Below are positions 8,819 to 17,033 of a DNA stretch of 64,000 nucleotides, piece by piece; positions within the stretch are counted from its first letter, which is position 1, and each line of letters begins with the position of its first letter. The DNA is from Rhizobium sp. NLR16a (GTDB lineage Bacteria; Pseudomonadota; Alphaproteobacteria; Rhizobiales; Rhizobiaceae), in the NCBI RefSeq assembly GCF_017948245.1, contig NZ_CP072865.1, positions 2,939,501 through 3,003,500 on the forward strand, read 5' to 3'. The notes beneath the pieces were generated by a model that worked only from the letters and a program-made list of their open reading frames with translations, did not search any database and was not told the DNA's origin. The translations under genes were made by a program, and so were the position numbers.

Positions 8819-9301
8819 TCAGATCCCCTCTTCGTGCAGTGTCTTGGCGGGCGTCCGGGCGGGTGGTGCCTCTGCCACTGCTTCTGGCGCTGGCGTCGGC
8901 GCGCGGACCGGTTCCGGGTGATCGGCTGCGACCGGCGCCTCATCCTCGAGCTCGTCCGGGTCGCGTCCGGCGAGCCTGGCGAGCGAGCGGGCGATCGAAT
9001 AGAGCGGGGTCGTAAAATCGGGAAACCGAACGAAGGCCAGGAGCAGACCAAGGATCCAGTAAAGGTGATTGTGGGTGAAGAGCGAGATCAGCGCCAGAAC
9101 CGCGACAATCTCCATCTGCACCTTGTTGGTGCGGTGGGCGATGCGTTCGGGGATGGCGTGAAGCTGGAAGTAGAGGTTGCCGACCACCAGAATCATCACG
9201 ATCAGAAAGACGATGACGCCGACAAACAAATAGTCGGTCTGGCCCGGCTCGGTGATGAAGCCGGGCACGTGATCGGTGAGAGCGGAGTGATAGTCTTCCA
9301 T
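8819..9301 (-). CDS. Small membrane protein upstream of HlyD-like gene
   Basis: The 160-residue product has a first transmembrane helix (YLFVGVIVFLIVMILVVGNLYF), an amphipathic link (LHAIPERIAHRTNKVQMEIVAVLALISLF), a second short hydrophobic stretch (LYWILGLLLAFVRF) and a proline/alanine-rich acidic tail. AAGGAG lies six bases before the ATG. Homologues of this type sit beside HlyD-like genes in proteobacteria, and I infer that the two products form one inner-membrane complex. The mechanosensitive channel gene ends 60 bases upstream. The function is unknown. Confidence 0.8.
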   Translation of the reverse strand: MEDYHSALTDHVPGFITEPGQTDYLFVGVIVFLIVMILVVGNLYFQLHAIPERIAHRTNKVQMEIVAVLALISLFTHNHLYWILGLLLAFVRFPDFTTPLYSIARSLARLAGRDPDELEDEAPVAADHPEPVRAPTPAPEAVAEAPPARTPAKTLHEEGI

Positions 9302-9361
9302 CGAAATCTCCTTTCCTGAACGCGATAGTCGCCTGCCAGCCGGCAGGCCGCATGGATCATG

Positions 9362-11515
9362 TCAGCCGGCGCCTGCCGCCAGGGCCTGTTTGTGCGCCGT
9401 CAGAGCCTGCTGAGCAGCTGCGGCCGTATCGGCAACCTTGTCGCCGGCGACCTGGACGGTCGGCACGGCAAGGCGGATGCCGTTTTCATGGAAGGCCTCA
9501 TAGATCATCCGCAGCGCCCGGCGCTTCAGCGTGAACTGCTCTCCGGGAAGCGTCATGAACTTCATGCGTAGCAGCAACCCGGAGTCGCCCAGGCTGTCGA
9601 TGCCCTGCATTTTCAGCGGCTCAATCGTGATGGGCTTGAACTCGGGGTCGGCGAACAGTTCCTGGCCGATCTTCTTGATGATCTTGCGGGCCTTCTCGAC
9701 ATCGGCATCATAGGCCACGCTGACCGTCATCTTCTCGATCACCCAGTCGCGGCTCATGTTCTGGATCGCGCCCAATTCGCTGAAGGGCACGATGTAGACG
9801 GCGCCGCGGTGATGCCTGAGCTTCACCGATCGAAGGCTGAAGGATTCGACGCTTCCCTTGTAATTGCCGCTCTGGATGTATTCGCCGACGCGGAAAGCGT
9901 CGTCGAGCAGGTAGAATACGCCGCTGATGATGTCCTTGACGACGGTCTGGGCGCCGAAGCCGATCGCAACGCCGACGACGCCGGCGCCGGCGATCAGCGG
10001 CCCGATCTCGACGCCGAGCGAAGACAGCGCCATCATCACTGCAATTGCGGCAAAGAGGATCATCAGAACGTTGCGCAGGATCGGCAGCAGCGTTCGGATC
10101 CGCGCCCGGCGGCGGGCCGTGTCGCTGCCGGCCTCTTGGGGCGTATCGGTCTCGCCAAGCTTGCGGTCGATGACGACGCGCACCAGGCTCCAGGCGAGAT
10201 CGATGACGAGAAGGATGATGCCGGCGCTGAGCATGCCCCTGACGATGCGCAGCATCGGGGTGTCCTGCATCGTCATGCGGGTCAACTCGACGTCGAGGGC
10301 ACGGGCGAGCAGGAGGATGGCCCCGACGATGACCACTGCCCGCACACCGCGCTCCACCAGCACGGAGGCGATGCTTGCCCGCTCGGCCTTTTCCTCGCCG
10401 GCGGGAGAGGACAGAATGTTGGCGATGGAGACACGGGTGAGCGCGAGGACCGCCGGCAAGGCGGCGCACACCGCGACGATCCAGAAGAGCTTCGTCGCAC
10501 CGACGACCCAGAGAGCCCAGAGACCGATGAAATAGGCGGTCCACAGCCAATTGCGGATCGTCCGGCCGATGCGGGGCGCCTGCCCCTCGACCGGCGCGTC
10601 CACCGGCCGGCGCCACAGGCTTTCGATCGCGATCGCCAACAGCACGACACCCAGCGTATAGGCGACGAGCAGCCGCGAGGCGGGGGGAAGGCCGAGCGTT
10701 GCAAGCAGCCGCACCGTCACCCAGCCGAAGGCGAACCAGCCGCAGAGATAGGCGAGGCGGCGCGCCCAATGGGCCGCGGCCGGATCGCTGACGGGGACCA
10801 CGCGAAATCCTGGCTGCGCCGCGGCGGCGGGGGGCGCGAGCCAAACGCGCAGGAGCGCGGCGGCTAGGCGGAAGGCGACGAGGGCGAAGAGGTAGCCGAC
10901 GACGATTTCGCGCACGAGCGGCGGCCAGTCGAAGATGAGGAAGAAGCCGATGCTGCCGAGCGCGAAAGCGAACACGTGGCATGCTTCCCAGAGAAGTTTG
11001 GCGCCGAGAAGGACAAGCCGCTCCCGGACGGTCGAAAAGGACGCCTGCTCCATCCAGGCGCGCCAGCCGCCGCTGATCCGCCGGAAAAACCACTGGGCGG
11101 CAAAACCTGCCGCCATGAAGGCGATCAAGAGCACCACCGGCCGGGTGCCGCCGTTCGCCTGGATATCACGCTCGAGCACCGCCGCGGCCGCCATCATCTG
11201 CGATGGAAACGAGGTCGCAGCATTCATCAGATCGGAGGAATGCCGGCGGAAGCGTGTGGCGAATTCGGAAAAAGAGGGATCGGTTGGCTTCGCCTCGCCT
11301 GGTTCGGCAGCGGCTTTTGCCGCTGCCTGCTGCTTCAGCCAGTCCTGCACCGCCGGATCGGTGGACAAGGCTATGAACTGCTCGATCCGTTCGGCCGGCA
11401 GTGCGGCCGGCGGTGTCTGCGACATCGCGGGCATGGCCGTCAGTGCGGCGGCGAGGGATGCGATCACCGCCAGGAGCAGCGTCCGAAGAACGTTCCTTGA
11501 TGACACTATCGACAT
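9362..11515 (-). CDS. MscS-family mechanosensitive ion channel
   Basis: The product of 717 residues starts with a signal peptide (VLRTLLLAVIASLAAALTAMPAMS) and a periplasmic domain rich in alanine. It continues with many transmembrane helices and ends with the MscS core. The pore-lining helix and following beta domain are clear: VEIGPLIAGAGVVGVAIGFGAQTVVKDIISG, then YIQSGNYKGSVESFSLRSVKLRHHRGAVYIVPFSELG. Its length resembles the large MscS paralogues (YbiO type). I chose the ATG at 11515 because GGGAGT precedes it and the signal peptide follows; the frame extends 75 codons upstream. It should relieve turgor on hypo-osmotic shock. It sits 38 bases after the lipoprotein hydrolase gene, in the same operon. 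Confidence 0.88.
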   Translation of the reverse strand: MSIVSSRNVLRTLLLAVIASLAAALTAMPAMSQTPPAALPAERIEQFIALSTDPAVQDWLKQQAAAKAAAEPGEAKPTDPSFSEFATRFRRHSSDLMNAATSFPSQMMAAAAVLERDIQANGGTRPVVLLIAFMAAGFAAQWFFRRISGGWRAWMEQASFSTVRERLVLLGAKLLWEACHVFAFALGSIGFFLIFDWPPLVREIVVGYLFALVAFRLAAALLRVWLAPPAAAAQPGFRVVPVSDPAAAHWARRLAYLCGWFAFGWVTVRLLATLGLPPASRLLVAYTLGVVLLAIAIESLWRRPVDAPVEGQAPRIGRTIRNWLWTAYFIGLWALWVVGATKLFWIVAVCAALPAVLALTRVSIANILSSPAGEEKAERASIASVLVERGVRAVVIVGAILLLARALDVELTRMTMQDTPMLRIVRGMLSAGIILLVIDLAWSLVRVVIDRKLGETDTPQEAGSDTARRRARIRTLLPILRNVLMILFAAIAVMMALSSLGVEIGPLIAGAGVVGVAIGFGAQTVVKDIISGVFYLLDDAFRVGEYIQSGNYKGSVESFSLRSVKLRHHRGAVYIVPFSELGAIQNMSRDWVIEKMTVSVAYDADVEKARKIIKKIGQELFADPEFKPITIEPLKMQGIDSLGDSGLLLRMKFMTLPGEQFTLKRRALRMIYEAFHENGIRLAVPTVQVAGDKVADTAAAAQQALTAHKQALAAGAG

Positions 11516-11552
11516 GATCACTCCCAATCCCGCGTATCGCGCACTGCGCGCC

Positions 11553-12827
11553 CTATGGCCGGCATTCCGTCCTGAAAGCATTGCCACAGGCCGGCTTCGA
11601 CTTGCCGCCGGGCCCGGCAACCGCGCTGACCTCGGCGGCATAGGCGTCGCGTGTGTCCCGATCGACGACGGCGGCAGGCGCCGCCAACACCAGACCCGCA
11701 GCATTGCCCGCGGCGGCCGCCGTTTCCGTCGTCGCCGCAAGAATTCTCTCCCCGAGACCGACTCGGCTGTCAGTCAGCGTCTGTCCTTCCGAGATACGGG
11801 CGCCGATCAGCTGGACGATCGCGGGCGAAGCCGCGAACTTGGCGTGGTTGAGAGGGTCGCTGGTCTTCACCTTCGTCAAGTCGATGACATTGATGTCGTA
11901 TTCCTCGAGTTCCTGCTTGTAAGGCGCCTGCTCCGGATCGATCGAGCCGAGACGGGCGACATCGCCCCAGACCCTTCGGGAGACGGCGAGCGCCTTATCG
12001 TCACGGGATACGAAGAGGGTGAATTGGGGGTGCTGCTTTCCCATGTCGGCGATCTGCTGGCGGAACACGTCGACATCGACGTCGGGAGCCGCGAGCATGA
12101 CGTTCTTGAATTTCGCCGGCAGGCGGCCATTGCGGATCGCCATCTGCCGCAGGCCCTCCATAGCAAGCCAATTGCCCATCGAATGGGCGAGGATCGAGAC
12201 TTCCTTGATCTCCGGATCATGGTAGAGATATTGAAAGAGCTTCTCCAGCGCGTTGCGGGTGTAATTGGTGCTCTCCCGATCATAGCCGTAGGCCAGCAGC
12301 CGTCCGCGCGAGGGCCACGTCACCAGCACCGGCGCGCTATGAACGCCGGAATCATGAACGATCTGGGCAAAACGGTAGACGGAGTCCTCGAAGCGGGTGT
12401 TGTAGCCGTGGATGAAGACGAAAACGCTCTTGTCGGGGCTCTTGCGCACGCTGGCGCTGAGCCAGGCCTTTGCGGCATCGACATCCAACTCGGTTGCCTT
12501 GAGCGTCGCAAAATCGGTCTTGGGATTGGACGGCAACTTCTTCGGCCAGGCGACTTCACCTTCCTTGCGCCCAGGCGGGATCGAGACGGTGATATCGGCG
12601 AAGGTGGGCTGGCGGGCGCGCTCGCCGCTGAACATCTCTCCGGGAACAGGCGAGCGGCTGCGCGTCGTGGCGACCAGCATGTCGACGCGATCGGCGCGGG
12701 GGGAGGTTTCGGCGACCGGGGTTAGCACGCCTTTCGGATGCCCGCCGCAGCCTGACAGGCACATCACCGTAACGCAGACCAGAAGCCCTCGAAGCGTCTG
12801 CCGAAAAGCGGCCTGACTGCCGCGCAT
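11553..12827 (-). CDS. Alpha/beta hydrolase lipoprotein (DUF900 type)
   Basis: From the ATG at 12827 the product has 424 residues and a lipoprotein signal (RGLLVCVTVMCLSGC), with lipobox LSGC placing the mature cysteine near residue 27. The rest is an alpha/beta hydrolase of the DUF900 kind: FVFIHGYNTRFEDSVYRFAQI, the nucleophile elbow AHSMGNW, and an aspartate in LAAPDVDVDVF. It is probably an envelope esterase or lipase of unknown substrate. A GTG at 12842 in the same frame has GGAG four bases before it and is an alternative start. It is the first gene of the operon leading to MscS and HlyD. A palindrome at 12941-12954 lies about 115 bases upstream. Confidence 0.82.
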   Translation of the reverse strand: MRGSQAAFRQTLRGLLVCVTVMCLSGCGGHPKGVLTPVAETSPRADRVDMLVATTRSRSPVPGEMFSGERARQPTFADITVSIPPGRKEGEVAWPKKLPSNPKTDFATLKATELDVDAAKAWLSASVRKSPDKSVFVFIHGYNTRFEDSVYRFAQIVHDSGVHSAPVLVTWPSRGRLLAYGYDRESTNYTRNALEKLFQYLYHDPEIKEVSILAHSMGNWLAMEGLRQMAIRNGRLPAKFKNVMLAAPDVDVDVFRQQIADMGKQHPQFTLFVSRDDKALAVSRRVWGDVARLGSIDPEQAPYKQELEEYDINVIDLTKVKTSDPLNHAKFAASPAIVQLIGARISEGQTLTDSRVGLGERILAATTETAAAAGNAAGLVLAAPAAVVDRDTRDAYAAEVSAVAGPGGKSKPACGNAFRTECRP

Positions 12828-12940
12828 GTTGCTTATGTTCACACTGCTCCCCACCCTGACGCATGCTGCCGGGACCGACCCCGGTCCTGCATGGAAGAGA
12901 TTGGGCCAAAGACGAAGCCGCAGGCATGTATGATCCTGTA

Positions 12941-12954
12941 TGTTACAGGTAACA
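12941..12954. promoter_or_regulatory. Palindrome upstream of the hydrolase-MscS-HlyD operon
   Basis: TGTTACAGGTAACA is a perfect 6+2+6 inverted repeat in the 180-base gap between the end of the TolB/TPR protein gene and the lipoprotein hydrolase gene. Its place, about 115 bases before the start codon, suits an operator. The binding protein is unknown. Confidence 0.4.
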
Positions 12955-13009
12955 GCACCCTGCGCGTCGTTCGGCCGAGGGCGAGGACAGCCGGTCGGAC
13001 ACACCGCCG

Positions 13010-14809
13010 TCAATTCGCCGGCTGGTCGTTTTGAACTGGCAGGCCGGCAGCCTCAAGCCCGGAGAAAAATCGTTCTTGGTCCTCGATTCTTGCCAGCCGC
13101 CGGACGACCTCCCGCCGGACATTCGGGATCAAGGCGGGCGATCGGGCCTCGATCCAGTCGATTTGCTCCTTTGCCTCCGCCGATTTTCCGAGGGTGCCGA
13201 GAATCGAAAGCAGGACGAGGCGATGCATCGGATTGTAGTTGAGGTCCGACATGCGCGACCATAATTCGGCAGCCTGGATATCGCCCCGCATGAAGGCGCA
13301 GAGCGCCATTCCTACCTCATAGTATCCCTGTGGTCCGGCATTCTTGCCGACCGCCTCCGAAATCAGCTCGCAGCCCCTGTCCCATTTTCCCGACATCGCC
13401 AGGCGCAGGCCGTATTCGCCCGCCACTTCGGTGTCGTTTGGATTGCTGGCATACGCAGCTTCGCCGGCCCGCAAGGCCTCGGTTGGGTCATTGCCGAAAA
13501 AGTTGGCAAGCATCAACGCCTGCAGAGCTCGGGCATTCTTCGGATCGAGACGCACGGCGCGTTCGGCAAGCTCCTTGGCAATCGCCAGCGTGGCGGCGGT
13601 TGGTTTCGTGTTCAGCTGATATGGAAAGCGGAATTCGTCGAGATAGGTGAGCGAAAGAAAGGCAGTGACATTGGAATCATCGGGCATCTTTTCCACAGCA
13701 TGCTGCAGGCAGGATTTTGCCGCTTCCTGCGCCTGCGGGGTCATTTCGCTCCGATAGCTGTAGTAGGACAGAATGCAGGAAAACGCGTCCGCGTTTCCGG
13801 CGATGCTGGCGGTGTCCGCCTCGAATATAACGCCGAATGGGCGCGCGACCGCCGTCGCAATGTCCTCGGCAAGACCTGCCTGCGCCTGCAAGACGCCCTG
13901 GACCTTCATGTCCGCATCGTAATTGTTTGCCCAGATGACGGTGCCATCGGCTCGCCGCACAAGTCTGGCCGTCGAGCGCAGCGTTTCGCCTTCCAGCCTG
14001 ATACTCCCCTGCAAGGCATAGATCGGTTGCGACGACCACTGGCCATCCCGATTGCGCGGCAAAGCGGCGGCGACGACGATGTCATTGAAGGGAACGAGCT
14101 TTTCGATGATGTCATCGGTGATGCCGCGGGAAATGTCGGATGCAACCCCGCTGCCGGAGGCGCTTTCGAAACGTTCGACGACAATGATGGGGTGGCCGAC
14201 GGCTCCAGACGGCATGTCGTTTTCGGTTTTGAACGTCCCCCCGTGCTGAAGCATCGCGGCGGCGGCGACGAACACGACCGCCGCGCCTCCTGCGGAAAGC
14301 CAATATCGGGACCATGCCACACGCCGGTTCGCCTTGTCTCGGCCGTCCGTATCCGCTGCCCGGGCGCCTTGCTGCCCCTCATCTGCCGGAGGTGTCAGCG
14401 GAGCGGCCTGTCCGGTTTGCGGCATATCTGCAGGCTGGGCTCCTTGCCTCACCTCGAAGACAGGCGCATAGCCGCCTCTGGGAATTGTAATGACGACCCG
14501 GTCCGCGGCGCCGGCGGTCAGGTAATAATGTTCCAGTTCCCTGCGCAGTCGTCCTGCTTCGATACGGACACAGGGATCCTGCTGAGCATCGAAATTTGCA
14601 TCTCGGCCGAAAACCGCCTGCGCGATGGTAAATGCCTTCAGGTAGTCGCGACGGCCGGCAAGCGTCTCGGTCACCACGAATTCGAGGAACCTCCCCGCTC
14701 GCTCTGGAAGACGAAACTCGGGACTGGACAGAATACGCTCAAGTTGCCGCTGCACCTCTTCGGGTGAAGAAATGTCGCTGCTCGCCCTGTCAACGTCTGC
14801 ATTTGGCAT
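13010..14809 (-). CDS. Membrane sensor-regulator: DNA-binding-like domain, TM helix, TolB-like and TPR domains (paralogue 1)
   Basis: The 599-residue protein begins with a domain of about 110 residues (VQRQLERILSSPEFRLPERA, FLEFVVTETLAGR, IEAGRLRRELEHYY, VVITIPRGGYAPVFE). This domain is common in rhizobial proteins labelled cyclase-like or CadC-like and looks like a winged-helix-type module. A transmembrane helix follows near residue 180 (YWLSAGGAAVVFVAAAAML), then a TolB-like domain (ISRGITDDIIEKL) and TPR helices. GGGGGAG precedes the ATG at 14809. There is no cyclase domain. I infer a one-component membrane regulator, periplasmic in its C-terminal part. Paralogues lie at 23644-25419 and 25425-26381. 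Confidence 0.78.
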   Translation of the reverse strand: MPNADVDRASSDISSPEEVQRQLERILSSPEFRLPERAGRFLEFVVTETLAGRRDYLKAFTIAQAVFGRDANFDAQQDPCVRIEAGRLRRELEHYYLTAGAADRVVITIPRGGYAPVFEVRQGAQPADMPQTGQAAPLTPPADEGQQGARAADTDGRDKANRRVAWSRYWLSAGGAAVVFVAAAAMLQHGGTFKTENDMPSGAVGHPIIVVERFESASGSGVASDISRGITDDIIEKLVPFNDIVVAAALPRNRDGQWSSQPIYALQGSIRLEGETLRSTARLVRRADGTVIWANNYDADMKVQGVLQAQAGLAEDIATAVARPFGVIFEADTASIAGNADAFSCILSYYSYRSEMTPQAQEAAKSCLQHAVEKMPDDSNVTAFLSLTYLDEFRFPYQLNTKPTAATLAIAKELAERAVRLDPKNARALQALMLANFFGNDPTEALRAGEAAYASNPNDTEVAGEYGLRLAMSGKWDRGCELISEAVGKNAGPQGYYEVGMALCAFMRGDIQAAELWSRMSDLNYNPMHRLVLLSILGTLGKSAEAKEQIDWIEARSPALIPNVRREVVRRLARIEDQERFFSGLEAAGLPVQNDQPAN

Positions 14810-14946
14810 CGGCTCCCCCAGACTCCGATTGCGAACAACCTGCAGCATGCAGTCATCGACGATAGACCTGCGTCGACACAACGGCAATGCTCTTCAGAAG
14901 AATAAGCTAATTAAGGATCGCTTTATTCAACGGTCGCCAGGGGCCA

Positions 14947-14992
14947 ATACAGGCCTGTATAGCTCGTACCGGCGTAGGATACCGTATCCTAC
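14947..14992. promoter_or_regulatory. Two perfect palindromes between divergent genes
   Basis: ATACAGGCCTGTAT (14947-14960) is a perfect 14-bp palindrome. GTAGGATAC-C-GTATCCTAC (14974-14992) is a perfect 9-bp inverted repeat with a one-base centre. Both lie in the 260-base gap between the sensor-regulator gene (start 14809, minus strand) and the hypothetical gene at 15070 (plus strand), where an operator would be expected. Confidence 0.5.
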
Positions 14993-15069
14993 CGGGGCGG
15001 ACATGTATTTTACTGCCTTCGTCTCTCCGTGCACTCTATCATCACCTGAACATTCCGGAGGAGGCGGCG

Positions 15070-15537
15070 ATGACATCACCTGAAACGTCCACATCCCATG
15101 CTATGACGAGCGCCGAGGAGCTGCGCAAGCGCGCTTTGGAACTCCAGCTCGTGGAAATGGAGCGCAGCGACAAGATCAAGGCGCGTGAAGCGAAGAAACA
15201 TGCTGATTTTGTCGAGGATTTCTTCCGCAAGCAGATTGGAGAAGCGGAACGCGCCGTCATCAAACGCCTGGTGATGAAAGCGGCCGCGGATGGCAAATAC
15301 GAGGCGCTGATCTACAGCTTTCCATCGACCTTCTGCACGGACAGCGGCCGCGCGATCAACAATAACCTTGCCGGATGGCAGAAGACGCTGCAGGGGAAGG
15401 CGAAGGAGCTGTATGGACTGTTCGAGGAGGTCGCCAAGCCGCAAGGCTACGGTCTGAAGGCGATGATCATCAATTTCCCCGACGGGATGCCTGGAGACGT
15501 CGGCTTCTTCCTCACTTGGGAACCCCCTGTCGACTGA
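15070..15537 (+). CDS. Hypothetical helical protein
   Basis: The 155-residue soluble product has a charged, helix-forming first half (EELRKRALELQLVEMERSDKIKAREAKKHADFVEDFF) and a more globular second half ending in INFPDGMPGDVGFFLTWEPP. GGAGGAGG precedes the start, so translation is well supported. It is followed after 35 bases by the CYTH gene on the same strand, probably in one transcript. I do not recognise the family. The first half could form a coiled coil. Confidence 0.75.
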   Translation: MTSPETSTSHAMTSAEELRKRALELQLVEMERSDKIKAREAKKHADFVEDFFRKQIGEAERAVIKRLVMKAAADGKYEALIYSFPSTFCTDSGRAINNNLAGWQKTLQGKAKELYGLFEEVAKPQGYGLKAMIINFPDGMPGDVGFFLTWEPPVD

Positions 15538-15572
15538 CGCCAAAGAGCAGGCACGAGCGAGGGAATATCCTG

Positions 15573-16061
15573 TTGAAAGCGATAGAGATCGAGCGAAAGT
15601 TCCTGGTCCGGGACGACAGTTGGCGCGTTTACGCCGACGCGCCGCGCGTCCTGCAACAGGCCTATCTTGGCGTCGATCAGAACTGCGTGCGCGTCCGCCT
15701 GATCGACGGGCGTTCCGCGCGCCTGACAATCAAATTCCGCTCGCCAGGCCTGGCCCGCGAGGAATTTGAGTATGACATTCCGGTCGAGGAGGCACGCGAT
15801 CTCCTTCTCCACGCAGGTCATGTCCTTGAAAAGACCCGATACCGCGTCCTGCATGACGGCCAAAGCTGGGAGGTGGACGTGTTCGCCGGCGCTTACCAGG
15901 GATTAACACTCGCCGAAATCGAAATGGCGAGTGAGGATGACCGGTTCAACCTGCCGCAATGGCTGGGGCGCGAGGTCACGGGCGAGCGGCGATACTCCAA
16001 CCGCGCCATGGCAGCTGCCCCGCCCCCACAACAGCCGGCGGCGCAGGGCGGCGCCGGCTGA
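15573..16061 (+). CDS. CYTH-domain triphosphatase
   Basis: The 162-residue product carries the CYTH signature ExExK at its very N-terminus (AIEIERKFLV). Alternating basic strands typical of the triphosphate tunnel follow (VRVRLIDGRSARLTIKFRS, EFEYDIPVEEARDLL, KTRYRV, WEVDVFAG, LAEIEMASEDD). The length fits the short bacterial CYTH/inorganic triphosphatase class. The start is a TTG preceded by GAGGGA; no ATG is available before the motif. It should hydrolyse tripolyphosphate or a related triphosphate with Mg2+. It ends five bases from the convergent DUF2950 gene. A PPK2 gene about 5 kb away makes a link to polyphosphate turnover conceivable. Confidence 0.85.
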   Translation: MKAIEIERKFLVRDDSWRVYADAPRVLQQAYLGVDQNCVRVRLIDGRSARLTIKFRSPGLAREEFEYDIPVEEARDLLLHAGHVLEKTRYRVLHDGQSWEVDVFAGAYQGLTLAEIEMASEDDRFNLPQWLGREVTGERRYSNRAMAAAPPPQQPAAQGGAG

Positions 16062-16065
16062 AACC

Positions 16066-17004
16066 TTAATCCTTTACGACGGTCCAATTTGCGTCCGGAT
16101 TGAAATCCTTGATCGCCGCAGCCTGCTCTTCCGTCGTCGGGCCGAGATCACGCTGGTAGATGACGCTCATTCCGTTGACCATGAACGTCTGCACGCCGGT
16201 CACCCTATATTTGACCGGCCAGGCAATCAGCGCAAAACCGCCGGTCATATAGCCGTTGATGACATAACTTTGCTTGCCGCCAAGGACATTGTCTCCCTGG
16301 GATGTCAGGATACGGTAGCGATAGCCGTAGTAACCCTCGCCGCGTTTGGCGGCTCCGAACGCGGCCGTTTCGACCAGCGCGCTTGCCGGGCTTTCCTCGG
16401 GGTAGACGCTCGGATCCCAGTAAAGGCCATCGAGCTTGCCAGGGCTGCTGATCAATTTCTTCGCGAACTCATAGATGCCGTCGCCGTCACGATCCTCGGA
16501 TGCGTACCAGTATTGGGCCGCCACATATTCGTGCATGGTATCGATGGTGGCGAGCTCGTTCTCGCCGACGCGGCGATTGATGATTTCTTCAAGGCCACGC
16601 TGCGTGTCGAAGAACCATTTGCCGTCCTTGTCTTCGGCCAGCGGAAACGGCAGCGGCCAAAGCCGATCGCCGATCGCGGCGACCTTCAGATTGCCGAGAT
16701 CCTTCAGAACCACCTGGCGCTCTGCGCCCTCCCGGATCAATCCGTAGGCGATCATCGCCTCGTTGCTGGAACGGAGCTTGTCGGCGTTGAGGCCGAGCAA
16801 GGCGGCAAGATCGTCGATATTGTTGGAAGCCAGCACCGACTTCAGTTTGTCGATCGCAAGCTGCGCGCTGTCGAACTTCGGCGAAGACGTCGCCGCCTTG
16901 TACGCGGAGAGATCCGTCTGCGCCAGTAGGAGCGTCGGCGTTGCCGAAAACGTGCACAGCGCTGCTGCGAACATGAGCGAAATTACGGTCGATTGGCGTC
17001 TCAT
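16066..17004 (-). CDS. DUF2950 secreted protein
   Basis: The 312-residue protein has a Sec signal peptide (VISLMFAAALCTFSATPTLLLAQ). It then shows the DUF2950 pattern: FDSAQLAIDKLKSVL, an acidic stretch with WPLPFPLAEDKDGKWFFDT, EYVAAQYWYASEDRDGDGIYEFAKKLISSPGKLDGLYW, and a C-terminal YGYRYRILTSQG repeat region. The family is exported or periplasmic and of unknown function. GGGAG lies seven bases before the ATG. It follows the DUF3300 gene after 30 bases on the same strand; the two families commonly occur as neighbours, so I infer a shared operon. Confidence 0.88.
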   Translation of the reverse strand: MRRQSTVISLMFAAALCTFSATPTLLLAQTDLSAYKAATSSPKFDSAQLAIDKLKSVLASNNIDDLAALLGLNADKLRSSNEAMIAYGLIREGAERQVVLKDLGNLKVAAIGDRLWPLPFPLAEDKDGKWFFDTQRGLEEIINRRVGENELATIDTMHEYVAAQYWYASEDRDGDGIYEFAKKLISSPGKLDGLYWDPSVYPEESPASALVETAAFGAAKRGEGYYGYRYRILTSQGDNVLGGKQSYVINGYMTGGFALIAWPVKYRVTGVQTFMVNGMSVIYQRDLGPTTEEQAAAIKDFNPDANWTVVKD

Positions 17005-17033
17005 GATGTCACTCCCTGAGCTGGAAACAGGTC

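Noticed and set aside
9809..12725. Long plus-strand ORFs of 352 and 596 codons opposite the MscS and hydrolase genes
   Set aside because: They are shadows. The minus strand encodes recognisable MscS and hydrolase domains with signal peptides and ribosome sites, while the plus frames are rich in D, R, A and G without domains.
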